DNA from: Apiotrichum sp. Y4204
Lineage: Eukaryota > Basidiomycota > Tremellomycetes > Trichosporonales > Trichosporonaceae
Direction of reading: 5' to 3'
DNA length: 64,000 nucleotides
Assembly (NCBI GenBank): GCA_025531455.1
Contig: JAMYHL010000024.1
Coordinates: 62,001 to 126,000 of the forward strand
Part shown: one piece after another, positions 48,601 to 59,109 of the stretch
How positions within the stretch are numbered: the first letter of the stretch is position 1
Layout of the letters: the number at the start of each line of letters is the position of its first letter
Made by a program: the position numbers and the translations under genes
Notes under the pieces: generated by a model
Databases searched by the model: none
What the model saw: only the letters and a program-made list of their open reading frames with translations
What the model was told of the DNA's origin: nothing

Positions 48601-48709
48601 TAAGCAAACTGGGTTGGGTGGGGCTAGTCAACTGTAATTCACTGGATACTTGCCGAATCTCATTTGCCGCCGGGCGCGCGAAGACCGCCGCCTCGCTGTG
48701 CCGTGCCAT
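45655..48709 (-). CDS. TBC-domain Rab GTPase-activating protein, TBC1D5-like
   Basis: Rab GAP; TBC1D5 relatives act on Rab7 and retromer at endosomes. Exon 1 is 48709-48654 (MARHSEAAVFARPAANEIR) and exon 2 starts at 48579 (SAWYSLFSDPLLSLANLK). Frame requires intron 1 to begin GCAAGT, a GC-AG intron. The dual-finger catalytic residues are visible: Arg in IRQDVDRTFPD and Gln in YRQ joined to GMHELCAVCL. Other TBC motifs include HGQLLRKIDPQLWERLESEG, IWAMRWLRLILTRELPF and LWDGMFAEDPNLGILDFVCV. The C-terminal about 370 residues are disordered, rich in Ser and Pro, with a helical start (MLDAERQMAEMRLALLTMGK). A proline-rich insert, SPLPRAPPPPGIADAM, interrupts the TBC domain, as in TBC1D5. Stop TGA at 45655. 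Confidence 0.9.
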
Positions 48710-48988
48710 TGTGTGATACGTGCGTGTGCCGTCGTGCCGCGCGTTCTGCTACGTGTGATGCGATGTGGTGTTTGGAGAACAGCGATTAAGAGTGTTTGTT
48801 TCGCTGTTGAGAATGACCTGTATCCCCCGTCGCCGAGGAGGACGTCGAGAGAGTTGAGAGGGTTGTCTCATCTGTCGATCTCACCCTTCTCCGCATGCCG
48901 TATGCCGTACACCCCTCCCCCACACAATGACGCGCTGGATCGCAGGATCGAAGGACAGATCGAGATCACGTGACATTTCCGAAGACCA
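48710..48988. other. TBC gene promoter region
   Basis: Upstream flank of the TBC gene up to the inverted-repeat element. It contains a TCACGTGA palindrome at 48966-48973, about 260 nt before the start codon and 16 nt from the element. Confidence 0.5.
48966..48973. promoter_or_regulatory. TCACGTGA E-box palindrome
   Basis: Perfect TCACGTGA site upstream of the TBC gene, identical to the site in the PNUTS-like gene intron. It could be a Cbf1/bHLH site; function is inferred from the motif only. Confidence 0.35.
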
Positions 48989-49330
48989 CTGTACTGCCGC
49001 GATATTACAAGACACCCTGTCACGGGTCACAGCCAAATTGTCTTGCGCTGTCACAGGTCACACCCAGGCTGTCTTGTGGACCAGGGTGATTAGGGCTATT
49101 AGGATCTTTGTAATAGCACCAAGGGCTAATACAGAAACTCTAATAACCTTGGGCTGTCTTATCGGCAATCCTAATTATCCCCACAAGACAATTAGAAATA
49201 CTCCTAATGAAATTTCTAATGTCTTGTAGTGTCACAGGTCACAGCCGCTAGCCGCTTTGTCTCGTCCCTGGTAAATGAGGGGAGTAATTACAGCACACTC
49301 TGGGTGTCCTGTAATATCGCGGCAGTACAG
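48989..49330. mobile_element. candidate MITE with 29-bp terminal inverted repeats
   Basis: Left end 48989-49017 and right end 49302-49330 are inverted copies that match at 28 of 29 positions; the only difference is AAGAC versus AGGAC. The inner boundary of the repeats reads GACACCC on one side and its complement on the other. The outer end reads CTGTACTGCCGCG. A TA dinucleotide lies just outside CTGCCGCG at both ends, which would fit a TA target-site duplication. Inside, three direct copies of GTCACRGGTCACASCC occur at 49019-49034, 49050-49065 and 49231-49246. The core is AT-rich with repeated CTAAT/ATTAG words, unlike its GC-rich surroundings. No transposase is encoded in 342 nt, so it would be non-autonomous. 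Confidence 0.75.
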
Positions 49331-50555
49331 CACGTGCTGAGTGAAACCGAAGGCCAAACTCCACCATGCAAATCCACCAGCTCCACCACTTGGAACCCCC
49401 AGAACGACACGACCACCACAGTCGTCGACGACCCACAACTCTTAGACTTCTCGTTCTTTCACTCTCCCACGATACGTAGACATCACCGCGACATCGGAAC
49501 ACTAGGCGAAGCGGTATCCCGCTGCACCCGGAATGCACCGGCATGCACCGGCATGCACGGCCCCCTCGCGATCGTGGACGCGTGCACCACCAGGTCCCCA
49601 GGTCCCCGGATCCCCGGTCCTCAGGCCCCTACGCTCCCTTACATCCGAAGCCCTGGCGAGCGGCGTGACAGTTCCGCTATGCGTATCCGTGCAGCTGGCA
49701 TTACGAGATTTGTCCGCGCTTTTGTGCTGTTGTGCTGCTGTTCCGAGTACCGAGTCTCGCGGCCTCGCGTCCTGTTGTTCAGGCTTCTGCGCGATTCTCG
49801 AATCGCGTTTCAGTGACGTGGGGCGTCCGTCTCAGTCGCCGTTCGGGCTCTTGCGAGTGTCTCCGAGCGAGAGATGGAGAAGTGGTGCACATTCGTGTGC
49901 CCGACGAGAGTGAAGCGTGCTGAGACCAGTGCGCGGAGCTGGAACGTGCCTATTCTTGCCACTACCCACCCCGCGACTCGTTATCGATTGCCGGCGGACA
50001 CTGCCAACTGACAATCTAACGTTTTGCATCTTGTTTTTGCCTAACCCCTCGAGGGCGCGGAGTACCGGCTGGAGCATGAATCATGAAACCAACCGCGGCA
50101 GTACCTCGCCGACTCTAGTGCCCGTATCAGCCACTGGGCTGGGCATCTTTGACGCGGCAAATCTCTGCGGACTAGACTGATATCCTCGAATCTGGGCTGT
50201 CCGGAGCTGTTTCATGACCTCTCCGAATCTGGATACTGACCGGACCATGTGGACGCTGTAAATCTCGATATCTCGAATCGGACCACGCCGCAGACTAGTC
50301 CCCATGGACACTCACTCATTGTCATTGCGTTCATTTCCACGCACGGTGCGCCGGGTTGGGATTGTTGGGAGAGGTGGCCCCACTTGCTGGAGCTAGGCGG
50401 CCCGTAGGCCGCAGGGTCTAGAGCGGGCAAGACTTCAAGTGCATCAAGGCTTGTAGGTTGTAGCTCGTAGCTCGTGCCGCGATAGGATCGAAACCGCGCC
50501 CGCCGACGAGATGCAGTTGGGAACGGAATCTGCGAACCAGCGCGACCCCGCCCGT

Positions 50556-50612
50556 CCCTGTTCCCTGCTGTCCCCTGCTGTTCCCAGCTGTCTACTGCTG
50601 TCCCCTGCTGTC
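50556..50612 (+). repeat. 10-bp tandem repeat, about 5.5 copies
   Basis: Units close to TCCCCTGCTG follow each other in 10-nt register (TTCCCTGCTG, TCCCCTGCTG, TTCCCAGCTG, TCTACTGCTG, TCCCCTGCTG). Confidence 0.85.
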
Positions 50613-53600
50613 TCCGCCCTCGCCCACATTTATTAACCATGCGGCCAAGGCCCCGGCGCACGGAGCCTGGCAACTGCCGCGCCAACGCCGCGAGGCACGC
50701 ACGGCCGGCCGGGGGTCTGACCATCTGACGGGCATGGGGCGTGGGTGGACGCTGCGGACATGAAGATTTGCGTGGTGTCACAATTTCGCAGTGTATGAGG
50801 ACTTGAGGACAGTGTAGAGGACAACACTAGTTGCGGGGGATTCCACCCGTGTGTCCTCGGGTCTTGAAACGTTCATTGTCGACTGCTCAGGCCAGCGAAC
50901 CACACAATCAGGATCGCTCTTCTGTCCACGATCAGAATTCTCTTTCTGCATCTTTCCGAATCTTCATTCTCTCCCAGACTACATCTTTGCGCCTCCCCCA
51001 CCTCTTCCCAGCTTGCCGCTTTGCGCATTCCGCACGACGCCGCCATCCGACATCATCATTTTGGGGTCGCGCACCCCGGGCACCAGTTCCTGGGATCCTG
51101 GGCTCCTGGCCTCGTGGCCCGCACGGACGCCGAGGGGCCTGGCCGCCCGATCGTGTGGGCTGTGATTCCAGACATCGCGTCCACCTTGATCCCTTGGTCC
51201 ACTTCAGCTCCTCAGGTCGCCAGAATCAGCGCCAGGGCCGAGGAATGCATGTCGAGGATGGCCAGGATCCAGCGGCGGAAAAACTTGCGCCAGCTCGCCA
51301 GCCGCCAGCTGCTACAGGTACACGCGACACTGAACGCCGAGGGTGGAGGGCGGATTCCCACGCCAGCGTGCGAGATCTCGCTACATGCCGTCGATTGGGC
51401 CGGATCGTGGATCGTGAGCTGGTGTATGAAGATGGGGTATGAAGATTCGATATTGCTTCGATGGCGCCAGCCGGCGGTGTGCGCAGCGAGTGGCACCGAG
51501 TGGCACTCGATCGCGACGCCGGTCGATCCTCGAGGACCACCGGGCGTCGTGAGGCTTCACCGGCGCTGGCGACATGCCGCGATCATCCCCGAGATTTATC
51601 GCTGTATGGCGCCTCGCACGCCTCTGGCGGAGCGTTAATCCGCGGCATCCGCTGCATCACGGTCCACTGCGCCAGGATACAGTGGCTGGCGGCTGGCGTC
51701 AAGATAGAGGACTGGGCCCTCGGTTGGCGTCGAGATCACCGACAGGCGCTAACTAGTCCGAAGCTAGTCTACGCCTCGAAGGCACTGCACCGCGTAGCAC
51801 GTTGGCATCAGCCATGCAGCGCGCAGTAGACGATGGGGAGCGATGTGAAACACGACGCGCGCGGCCCAGGCCCCCCATGCTACGATCTGCAGGATCCAAG
51901 GCGACCACTAGCCCATTCTGGTCATTATCGGTTTGTCATCAGCGGAATGGTATGTCGCCACGTCGAACATTAGGGGAATGCCTCCGGATCTCCTAGTCGC
52001 TGGTACTTGAGCATGATCCGCTGCTGAGCCATGAGCCGTGAGTCGTGAGCGGACCACTCCGCATTTTGGAGACCGGACCTGCAATCCCGCCGAGCATCGA
52101 TGGGCAGCAAGTGGGCGCTCCGGCGCTCGGGCACAGCGAGCACCGAGCGTTGTTTGCAGGAATCACAAGTCGTGCTTCGTCGTCCACCTCGTCCACACTG
52201 CCCTGAAGCCCGACGATGGTGTCTCCGTCCCTGGACATTGCGCGTTCCTGCAATGGTGTCGCATGTCGCATCCCGCATTCCTGGTTTACTTGGGTCTTGG
52301 GCGCCTCGTTCCGATCCTCGAACGCCTGCCACTCACCAGGCGCCACCACGCCCATCGGACAGGCCGACATTGAAAGAAAACTGTATCACCCCTTTCTGCC
52401 CGGTATCCACAGGGCCATAGACCACGCGCGGACATCGAATGCTTCGTCAGGCATGTCAGGATCCTATGTTCGCATTCGCGAGCTCTTATTCGGTACCCAC
52501 GTCTTGTCTGCGGCCCCAGAATCACACGAACCATGGCGGCTGATGTCCCCCGATCTCCGATTTCCGTTCATCATTGATTGGACGAAAGCTACGCTGTGGG
52601 GAGTTCTCGACGAGACGAGATCGCAATATTGCCGGATACGCAATCAGCGTTGCGACGCTGCTGCTGGAGCTTCTGTCCACAGCTGCCACAACTGCGTTTC
52701 GGTGCTGTTCTCCCGGGGTTCGTTTCTCGCGCCACATGCCTGATTGTCGAAAGGTCGGCGGACTGTGCGTCCACTAGTGGACTGAGCGCTCTGAGCGCTC
52801 CCACGCGAACATCACTCACCTGGGTCCACCGACAGCGCCAGCACCGCCAATCCGCCCATGCCGTCCACAATCCGAGGCTCAAGCTTTTCCTGAGCGCGAC
52901 ACCCTTCAGTCTTCGGCGAACGGAGATGGGGGCACCATCCACGCCTGTTGGCGCCGGACTTGCACAAATTGCGCTCTAATCCCATAGCCTGACAGATATC
53001 GGCGGCAGTTCATGTCACGACCGGTTCCTGCGTCGGCTCGTCAAGATAACCGGTTTATAGGATCAGGCTCATGAATATCACGGCATGGATCGCTGCAGGG
53101 GCACGTTGTTAGTGCCAACATCCGTTGACAACGTACGCAAGCCGCCGCTCTGGACTAGGCGGACTACGATCAGTTTCGCAGGTGCTAGTATAGCTCGCGG
53201 TCTCGGACTAAGTCGTGTCGCATCCTCAGACTGCCGTCGGCCGAGAATGTTGAATTGCAGCAGAGTCCGCCACTGCGTAATTTAGTCATCTTCTGTGCCG
53301 CACACTTACTGTATACAGCTGTACAACCTATCGCCCTAGATTCTATTTTCCGGCCGTCCACAGCAGCACCCCGCGGCAGGCGCCGCGCCCTCGGACTAAT
53401 CCTCTTTCCTACAAGACATTTCGCTCTGGATCCTGTTGTTGTTTCGCGGCAGTATAAGTGTTTTCCCCTTTGGGCAATGTTGCAACCCCGGATGGCCCAA
53501 GCGTCGATTGCGCGTGTTTGTTGTTTCGTCCAGCGCCCAGGAGACTTTGAGGAACGCGCACAAACGCTCGGACTCGTCGTGGCGCGAGAGTGGGAGTGAG

Positions 53601-53639
53601 AATGAGAAATTAGACTGGGAATGAAACCAGACACAAAGG

Positions 53640-53785
53640 GGGGTAGAGAAGCTTGAGAAGAAGTACTAACCTAACACAGTGTGTGCGACAGAAAAGAGCA
53701 AAAAAAGTGGCGAGAGAAAAAGAAAAGAACAGATAGAGACGAGGAGAGGGAGAGAAAGAGACAGGAACAGAGATTAAGAAGCCTT
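53640..53785 (+). repeat. purine-rich low-complexity tract
   Basis: A region dominated by A and G (for example GAGAGGGAGAGAAAGAGACAGG) with strong strand asymmetry. It has no coding features. Confidence 0.6.
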
Positions 53786-55587
53786 CATCGCGCACAGGCC
53801 AGGAATGATGACGCCAGAGTCCCACAATCGCCCAAGTGGCCCAAGACCAGCAAGCTGTCTGCAATCATTCCCACTCTGCTCTCCGCCATCCAGAGCTCCA
53901 GAAGTCATTTGAAACTCGATAGCGATGAGCAGCAACGCACTCGCTGTCCTCCAGCCTCGCTCTGACAGCGGCGTGATGAACAATGGCCCCATCTCAAAGC
54001 TGCACCATGCTTCTTGGTGCGATGCCGGTTTGGGCGGACAGGGGCAACCCAGATGCGCCAGCTAGAAGCTGGCGCTGGCGCTGCCGCTGGCTGCGCGTCT
54101 CGACTGGCGACTGGTAGTTGACCGCCCTCGATGCTTCGTGCTTGCCTCGTTGTCACCAGCCCCGATCCCACTGCCCCGGAGCTCCACTGCCTCTGGGTGA
54201 TGCACTTGTTCTACTTGCAATCTCGAGCTGGCTTTTGCCGCTCGTGCCAGTCCCTCCCTCCGTATCACCCCAGGGCGTTGGATCCCCTCGATCCCAGGAT
54301 GTGATCTCCAGGATCGCCAGGATTGCACGATTGCACGCTTCCAGACCCTCCCGGTATCAGCACCTAGTGCGGACAGACATGCAAGAGGTAATGCAATCGT
54401 CTATTCTCGTTAGCTCCTATTGCTCCCCGATCCTGGCGGCGCTCACCAGCGCTCGAGCGTCAAACGTCGCCCCGCTCCCGAGTACCTGCGTCCATTAATC
54501 CCATTCCTCAACCCACTCTCGCTCTCCCTTGTGCTCACCCTGTGGTCTGTGACCTGTACAGTAGCTATCCAAAACAATAATGTACGAGCGCGAGGCGACA
54601 GCCCTCAGCCCCGGCAGCCTCATGCCCCGATCCGTCCATCACGCACGACCGCAAGGTTCGTGGGCCCGTGGGCCGTGAGCGCCACCTGGCCACCTGCGCA
54701 CCTGTTGCTTGTTCGCTACACTCTCAAACGTTCCACTGGCCCCCAACCGTCCCCACCCGGCCCCACAGGCCCACCGGCACACAGGCTCACAGGCTCACAG
54801 GCCCCTGCAGACAAGTGCCGAGATGAGAGACGAGAAACGCCAGCTCGCAGCCTGTGCCTGCGCGCCGCACTCGCTCTCCACCTCTGAGCTAGAGGCATCC
54901 ACATCCACATCCCACATCCACATCCGCATGCTTGACACGCTCCGCACTCGCCCCCGCACACCGGGCGCGCCGGGCGCCCGTCGAACAACGCCAAGGCAGG
55001 TCGGGCAGAATATTCCGCTCGCTGTGCGCGCGCCGGCGCTGCCTGTGGGTTGTTCTGTGGGCGCACGGCGTGTCTCCAGTGTGTTCGCGCGGGCGTATCG
55101 TGTGTGAAGGGTGAAGCGCGCGACCCCGGGCGCACTGCGCGCATGGCGTGCAAGGCGCGTATCCTCGAGCAAGCTAGCTGCCGGCCATCACCACTCTGGT
55201 GCATCTGTGTGTGCTTGAGAACGCTTATCGTGTGTGGGCACGCGGCCTCGGCGAGATGATTTTAACACACACAGACAGAATGGCGGCTGCCATATCTGTC
55301 ATATGGATTGCGGGTCATCCCCTCAAATCATCCCATCCCCGCCTCCCCCATCTCTCTCCATCTCAGTCGCTCAGTCATCTCGCGATAGAGTGATCCAGCA
55401 TCGTAAAAGGGCAGACAGAATCCTCAACTGCTTGTCCCACCCCCTCCGGCTCGCACTTGCTTCAGATCTCTGCTCCCATCACACTCACAGCCCCAACACC
55501 CCGCGTGTTTACTCTTCGCAACTGCGCAACCATCATCACCTCCCACCTCACACTTCCGTCTTAGCGGCGCCCGCGTTATCCTCTCCG

Positions 55588-55980
55588 GTGAGTACGCTGT
55601 TTGTGGTGCTTCTCCGCGCCGTGCCTGCTGTTCTCGGGCCAGAGAAGGTCACGTCGAAACCACCCCCTCGGGCTCTCACATCAAGCCATGTCCTCTGCCA
55701 CTGGGCGCTCATTCGCCTCTGCCCTGGTGTTTCTGCTTGGTGGGCTCTTTGCTAAGAGCCTTCTAATTAGTGGATGCATCTTGGCTCGCGCAAAGGGGCT
55801 CTCCGTGTGCGAAACGGCGCGGTCGACGGTAAATGAGTGTCCGCAGTGGATGCGAGATGTGATCCTTGATTCAGCCGTCACGCTCAATCATGGATCATGG
55901 ATCATGGATCATGGCTCTTGATGTCCTCGGCGCGGTGATAGCACCACTCAGCTCTGTCATTACTCGACTAACTTGCCCAG
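55588..55980 (+). other. probable 5'-UTR intron of the GATA-type gene
   Basis: A CCG|GTGAGTACG donor and a CGACTAACTTGCCCAG branch/acceptor bracket 393 nt, in the pyrimidine-rich leader 255 nt upstream of the start codon. It contains a 7-bp tandem repeat (ATCATGG, four copies, 55887-55914) and a 77-codon ORF from 55688 with one hydrophobic segment. RNA evidence would be needed to accept it. Confidence 0.55.
55887..55914 (+). repeat. ATCATGG x4 tandem repeat
   Basis: Four perfect copies of the 7-mer ATCATGG inside the proposed leader intron. Confidence 0.9.
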
Positions 55981-56235
55981 ACTCCTCTTAAGCGCACTCG
56001 TGAGATTGAGACCATCCCCAATCACTCCCATTCCATCCATTCATCTACAACAGTCACACTCTTTGGTGGCAGCAAGCTACCGCTTCATCTCCACCACATC
56101 TTCCTTCAAACACATCTTCCTCTCTTTGTGTGTGGCCATCCTTCCTCGACCTCACTCTCCTCCTCACCACCCACATCACTCCTCTTATCATCACTCGGCG
56201 CTGGCTTGTACCTCACTTCCACTCCATTCACCACC

Positions 56236-58021
56236 ATGGCTACCCGCGCCTCGCTGCGCAAGTCGCATCACTTCCGGGGCAAGCGCGCCACCTCGACGCC
56301 TTCCTCCATCTCCACCGCCTCCAGCTACAAGGCTTCGATGGATGCACCCCTGCGGGCTAAGAAGAAGCGCAACGTCCGCAAGGGCGAATGCCACAACTGC
56401 GGCTGTGATGAGGTGAGTACATGACTCGAGTGTGTGTTTGGGGATGAGTGATCGTCGGTGGTAGTCCGCTGCTCCTCACGGTAGCGTCACTCGAGCCACT
56501 CGAGTCACTCTCTCGATCATCCTCTAGTCGCAATTACTGATCCTTCGCCACAGACAGAGACAGATCTCTGGCGCTCTGACATCTTTGCTCCTCCCACCGT
56601 CAAGCAGATGGTCTGCAACGCGTGTGGCCTCTGGGTACGTGTTTGTTGTTTATTTCTGTCTCTCGAGTGATCATCCGCTGATGAGCTTTAGTCCCGCGAT
56701 CACGGCGAGTACCGTCCTCCCCACATGTTCAAGCATCTGAAGACGCGTCTGGAGAAGAAGATCCAGGCCAAGAAGACTCAGGAAGTGATCGAGAAGGCAA
56801 TCGCTCGCGGAACTGCAGCTGCTGCAGCCCGTGTGACACCGATGTCGAGCCACAATGGCTCCTGCGTCTCCACTCCGTACATCTCGACTCCGCTCACGCT
56901 TCACTCTGGAACCCCTTCTCCGCCACCGCACTTCCCTTCGCCGTCGGATGCCACACCCCGTTCTGACTACTTTGCCCCAATGAAGAGGCGCAACCACACC
57001 GAGGACGTCGTCGCCGCAGACACGCTTCTCTCTATGATGACTGGTCCCGACTTCCACGAGGTGGGTTTCACAAATGTTTCCATTCCAGCTCCCTATTGAC
57101 ATTCAGGCGCCCCCTCCTCTTGGCCGTCCCGAGGCGTACTCGTCCCTGGACGACACCCCTTCAAACGGTCGCCGCGCTCGCTTCACTCCCTATCTTCCTC
57201 TTGACAAGTCGCATCACAACTTGCCTGCCGTCCGCGACCACCACAGGTACTCTAGCCACCACCACTCGCACTCCTACCCTCAGCCTTCCCACCCGCCAGT
57301 TCCGGCCGGTCCGCCCCCGCCTTGCCACCTCTTTGAGCGTGCCGCCACCTCGCGCTACGTTCCTTCTTGGATGGACAGCCAACGCCCACCGGTCGTCCCC
57401 ACCACTCCGACTCAGGCCCACTACGGCCGTCGTCGTAACTCAGACCCAAGCCCGGACGGCTCTCTTGCTACACCGACGGCGACTACAACCTTTATGGAGC
57501 GCACCAGCTCCACGCCCACCTATGTCCGCCCCTCTCTTGCCAACCTTTGCAACGCAACACCTTCCTCATCCCCCAAGAGCGTCCATCTCCCTCCAATCGG
57601 TGCTATCGACTCGGCTCGACACCGCCAAGCCTCGCAGAGCTCCTCATTGTCGGCCTATGCTTATCGGGAGTACGAACATGCTTACGACCGCCGCTCTTAC
57701 CACTCCAGGCCTGTCGACCCTTCGCCGCCCGCCCAGTACACTCCGCTTGTGTACGATCGCCCACTCCTCCCGCACCCCAGTGGCTCGTCTGAAGGAAGCT
57801 ACCCCTCCCTTGTTCACAGCCGCGGCCGTCGAGGATCGAGTGCGTCCCACGCCTCTCTGGGATCGTACGGCTCGTACCCATCATCTCGGTCATCCGGCTC
57901 GTATGCCATCCTTCGCTCTCCTTCGCAGGAGGCCATGCCCCTTGGCCAACAAGGACCCATCTACATTCGTGATCGCGATGACGTCCACATCCCCGACATG
58001 GAAAGCCTGCACCTCAAGTAG
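56236..58021 (+). CDS. GATA-type zinc-finger protein with long finger loop
   Basis: Four exons, 56236-56412, 56554-56634, 56692-57060 and 57107-58021, give 513 aa. A single finger spans exons 1-2: C52 and C55 in CHNCGC, then DLWRSD, then C80 and C83 in CNACGLW, followed by a basic region (RDHGEYRPPHMFKHLKTRLE). LWR and CNACGLW are GATA-family hallmarks, so DNA binding in the nucleus is likely. The spacing is CX2CX24CX2C, longer than the usual 17-20. The N-terminus is basic (KSHHFRGKRATST, AKKKRNVRKGE). The rest is disordered, Ser/Pro/Tyr/His-rich, with HHHSHSY and many SYG-type repeats near the C-terminus. Pathway unknown; Cryptococcus has several GATA-like regulators of capsule and iron, but orthology cannot be judged by eye. 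Confidence 0.85.
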
Positions 58022-59109
58022 ACATTGTGTGTGGGTAATAAATAGTCATTGCTATTCTCAATGTCGACTGCTACCACCAACCTTGACGATTTCAACATAG
58101 ATCTTCTCAGCACACTGTCCGCTTCAGCCACCATGAGCTCATCTCATCTTCACCCTCCCATTCGGTGTCTTCTCAAGTGCCACAACTCCACCTCACATCA
58201 TCATCAAGTACTGCGCCGTGCACAACGCATGTCAGCATCATTGACTGGCTGGGCATTCGGTGTGCACGGTCAAGTACTTGTGCTGTAGCCATCGTAGCCT
58301 CCCATGTCCCATCCCCCACAATATCAGACCTTCCCATTCTCCAAAAGTGTCATACACACTATGCATCTGCGCCCATCTTTCCTGGTTTTGTGAAGCTTTG
58401 ATCACACTCACACATGACAGAATGAAAGACAGCGAGTAAAAAACGCGTCTAAGCTAGTGTCTCACCGACACCCTCCCAAAGTCATGAACCAGCGGGCATC
58501 CTGGACGCACATACTGCCTTGTAGTCACCACTTCCGGTATCGTTCCCGTTGATCTCCGATCTTCCCGTCGATCTTTGACCTTCTTGTCGATCTTTGAATG
58601 TCCCTTCACCACCCCTAAACACGGCTCGTTCTTCCGCACGGCTCATGTAACGGCGTGACCAGGACAAGGACGACGCGTAACGCTCGCAATCCTCCGACAG
58701 GAACTTCCGACTCAGACCAAGGTTCCAAGCAAGGTAGGGCTGAGCACGTCCGTCCGCGGAGAACGAACATGATACTGACCTCCTCTGTCCTGCATGTCCT
58801 GCATACTGTATGTACATGTTGTTGATATATCCTTCGGCGTCGTCGTCTACAGAAAGGTGGACGACCTCCACCGCCGCCACCGCGGGACCCCACCGGGCCG
58901 ACCTTCTGTATCCGGTTAGCCCGAGGATCGTGGATCTTCAAATAGTTCCGCCACCCAAGGAATGACGTCGCGTGCGCATCCGCCCGAGGTGCGCGAGGTG
59001 CACAGGCGCACGCAGGTGGCGAGACCTCGATGAATGGTGAATGTGAACGCCAGAACATCGAGGAGCTAGCAAGACGTATCCTTCTCGTCGCACTTCTCTC
59101 CATCCCATC
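58022..59109. other. intergenic, 1.09 kb
   Basis: No gene is supported. A minus-strand ORF covering 58615-59442 overlaps the start of the prenylcysteine oxidase gene and has no domain. Repeated short words (GATCTTTGA, GATCTCCGATC) occur near 58,550-58,600. Confidence 0.6.

Larger units (their letters stand above)
49331..55587. other. gene desert, about 6.3 kb
   Basis: No convincing gene on either strand. ORFs of 100-200 codons exist but overlap each other on both strands, lack recognisable domains and are not linked by normal splice signals. Several local features occur: a decamer tandem repeat (50556-50612), G/C-rich words such as GATCCTGGG and GGCTCCTGG around 51,070-51,120, a purine tract (53,640-53,785) and short CACAGGCT or CCACAT repeats near 54,780 and 54,900. 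The right end, from about 55,430, is pyrimidine-rich and probably the leader of the GATA-type gene. Candidates for this space are long noncoding RNA, decayed transposon sequence or a large regulatory region. Confidence 0.5.

Noticed and set aside
50831..51442. 203-codon ORF in the desert
   Set aside because: Two other plus-strand frames over the same DNA are also open for 100-200 codons; composition is Arg/Pro/His-rich, as expected for non-coding GC-rich DNA.
53440..53460. Second copy of the MITE terminal repeat (CGCGGCAGTATAAG)
   Set aside because: Only about 9 bases match the TIR end and no partner or internal sequence is found.
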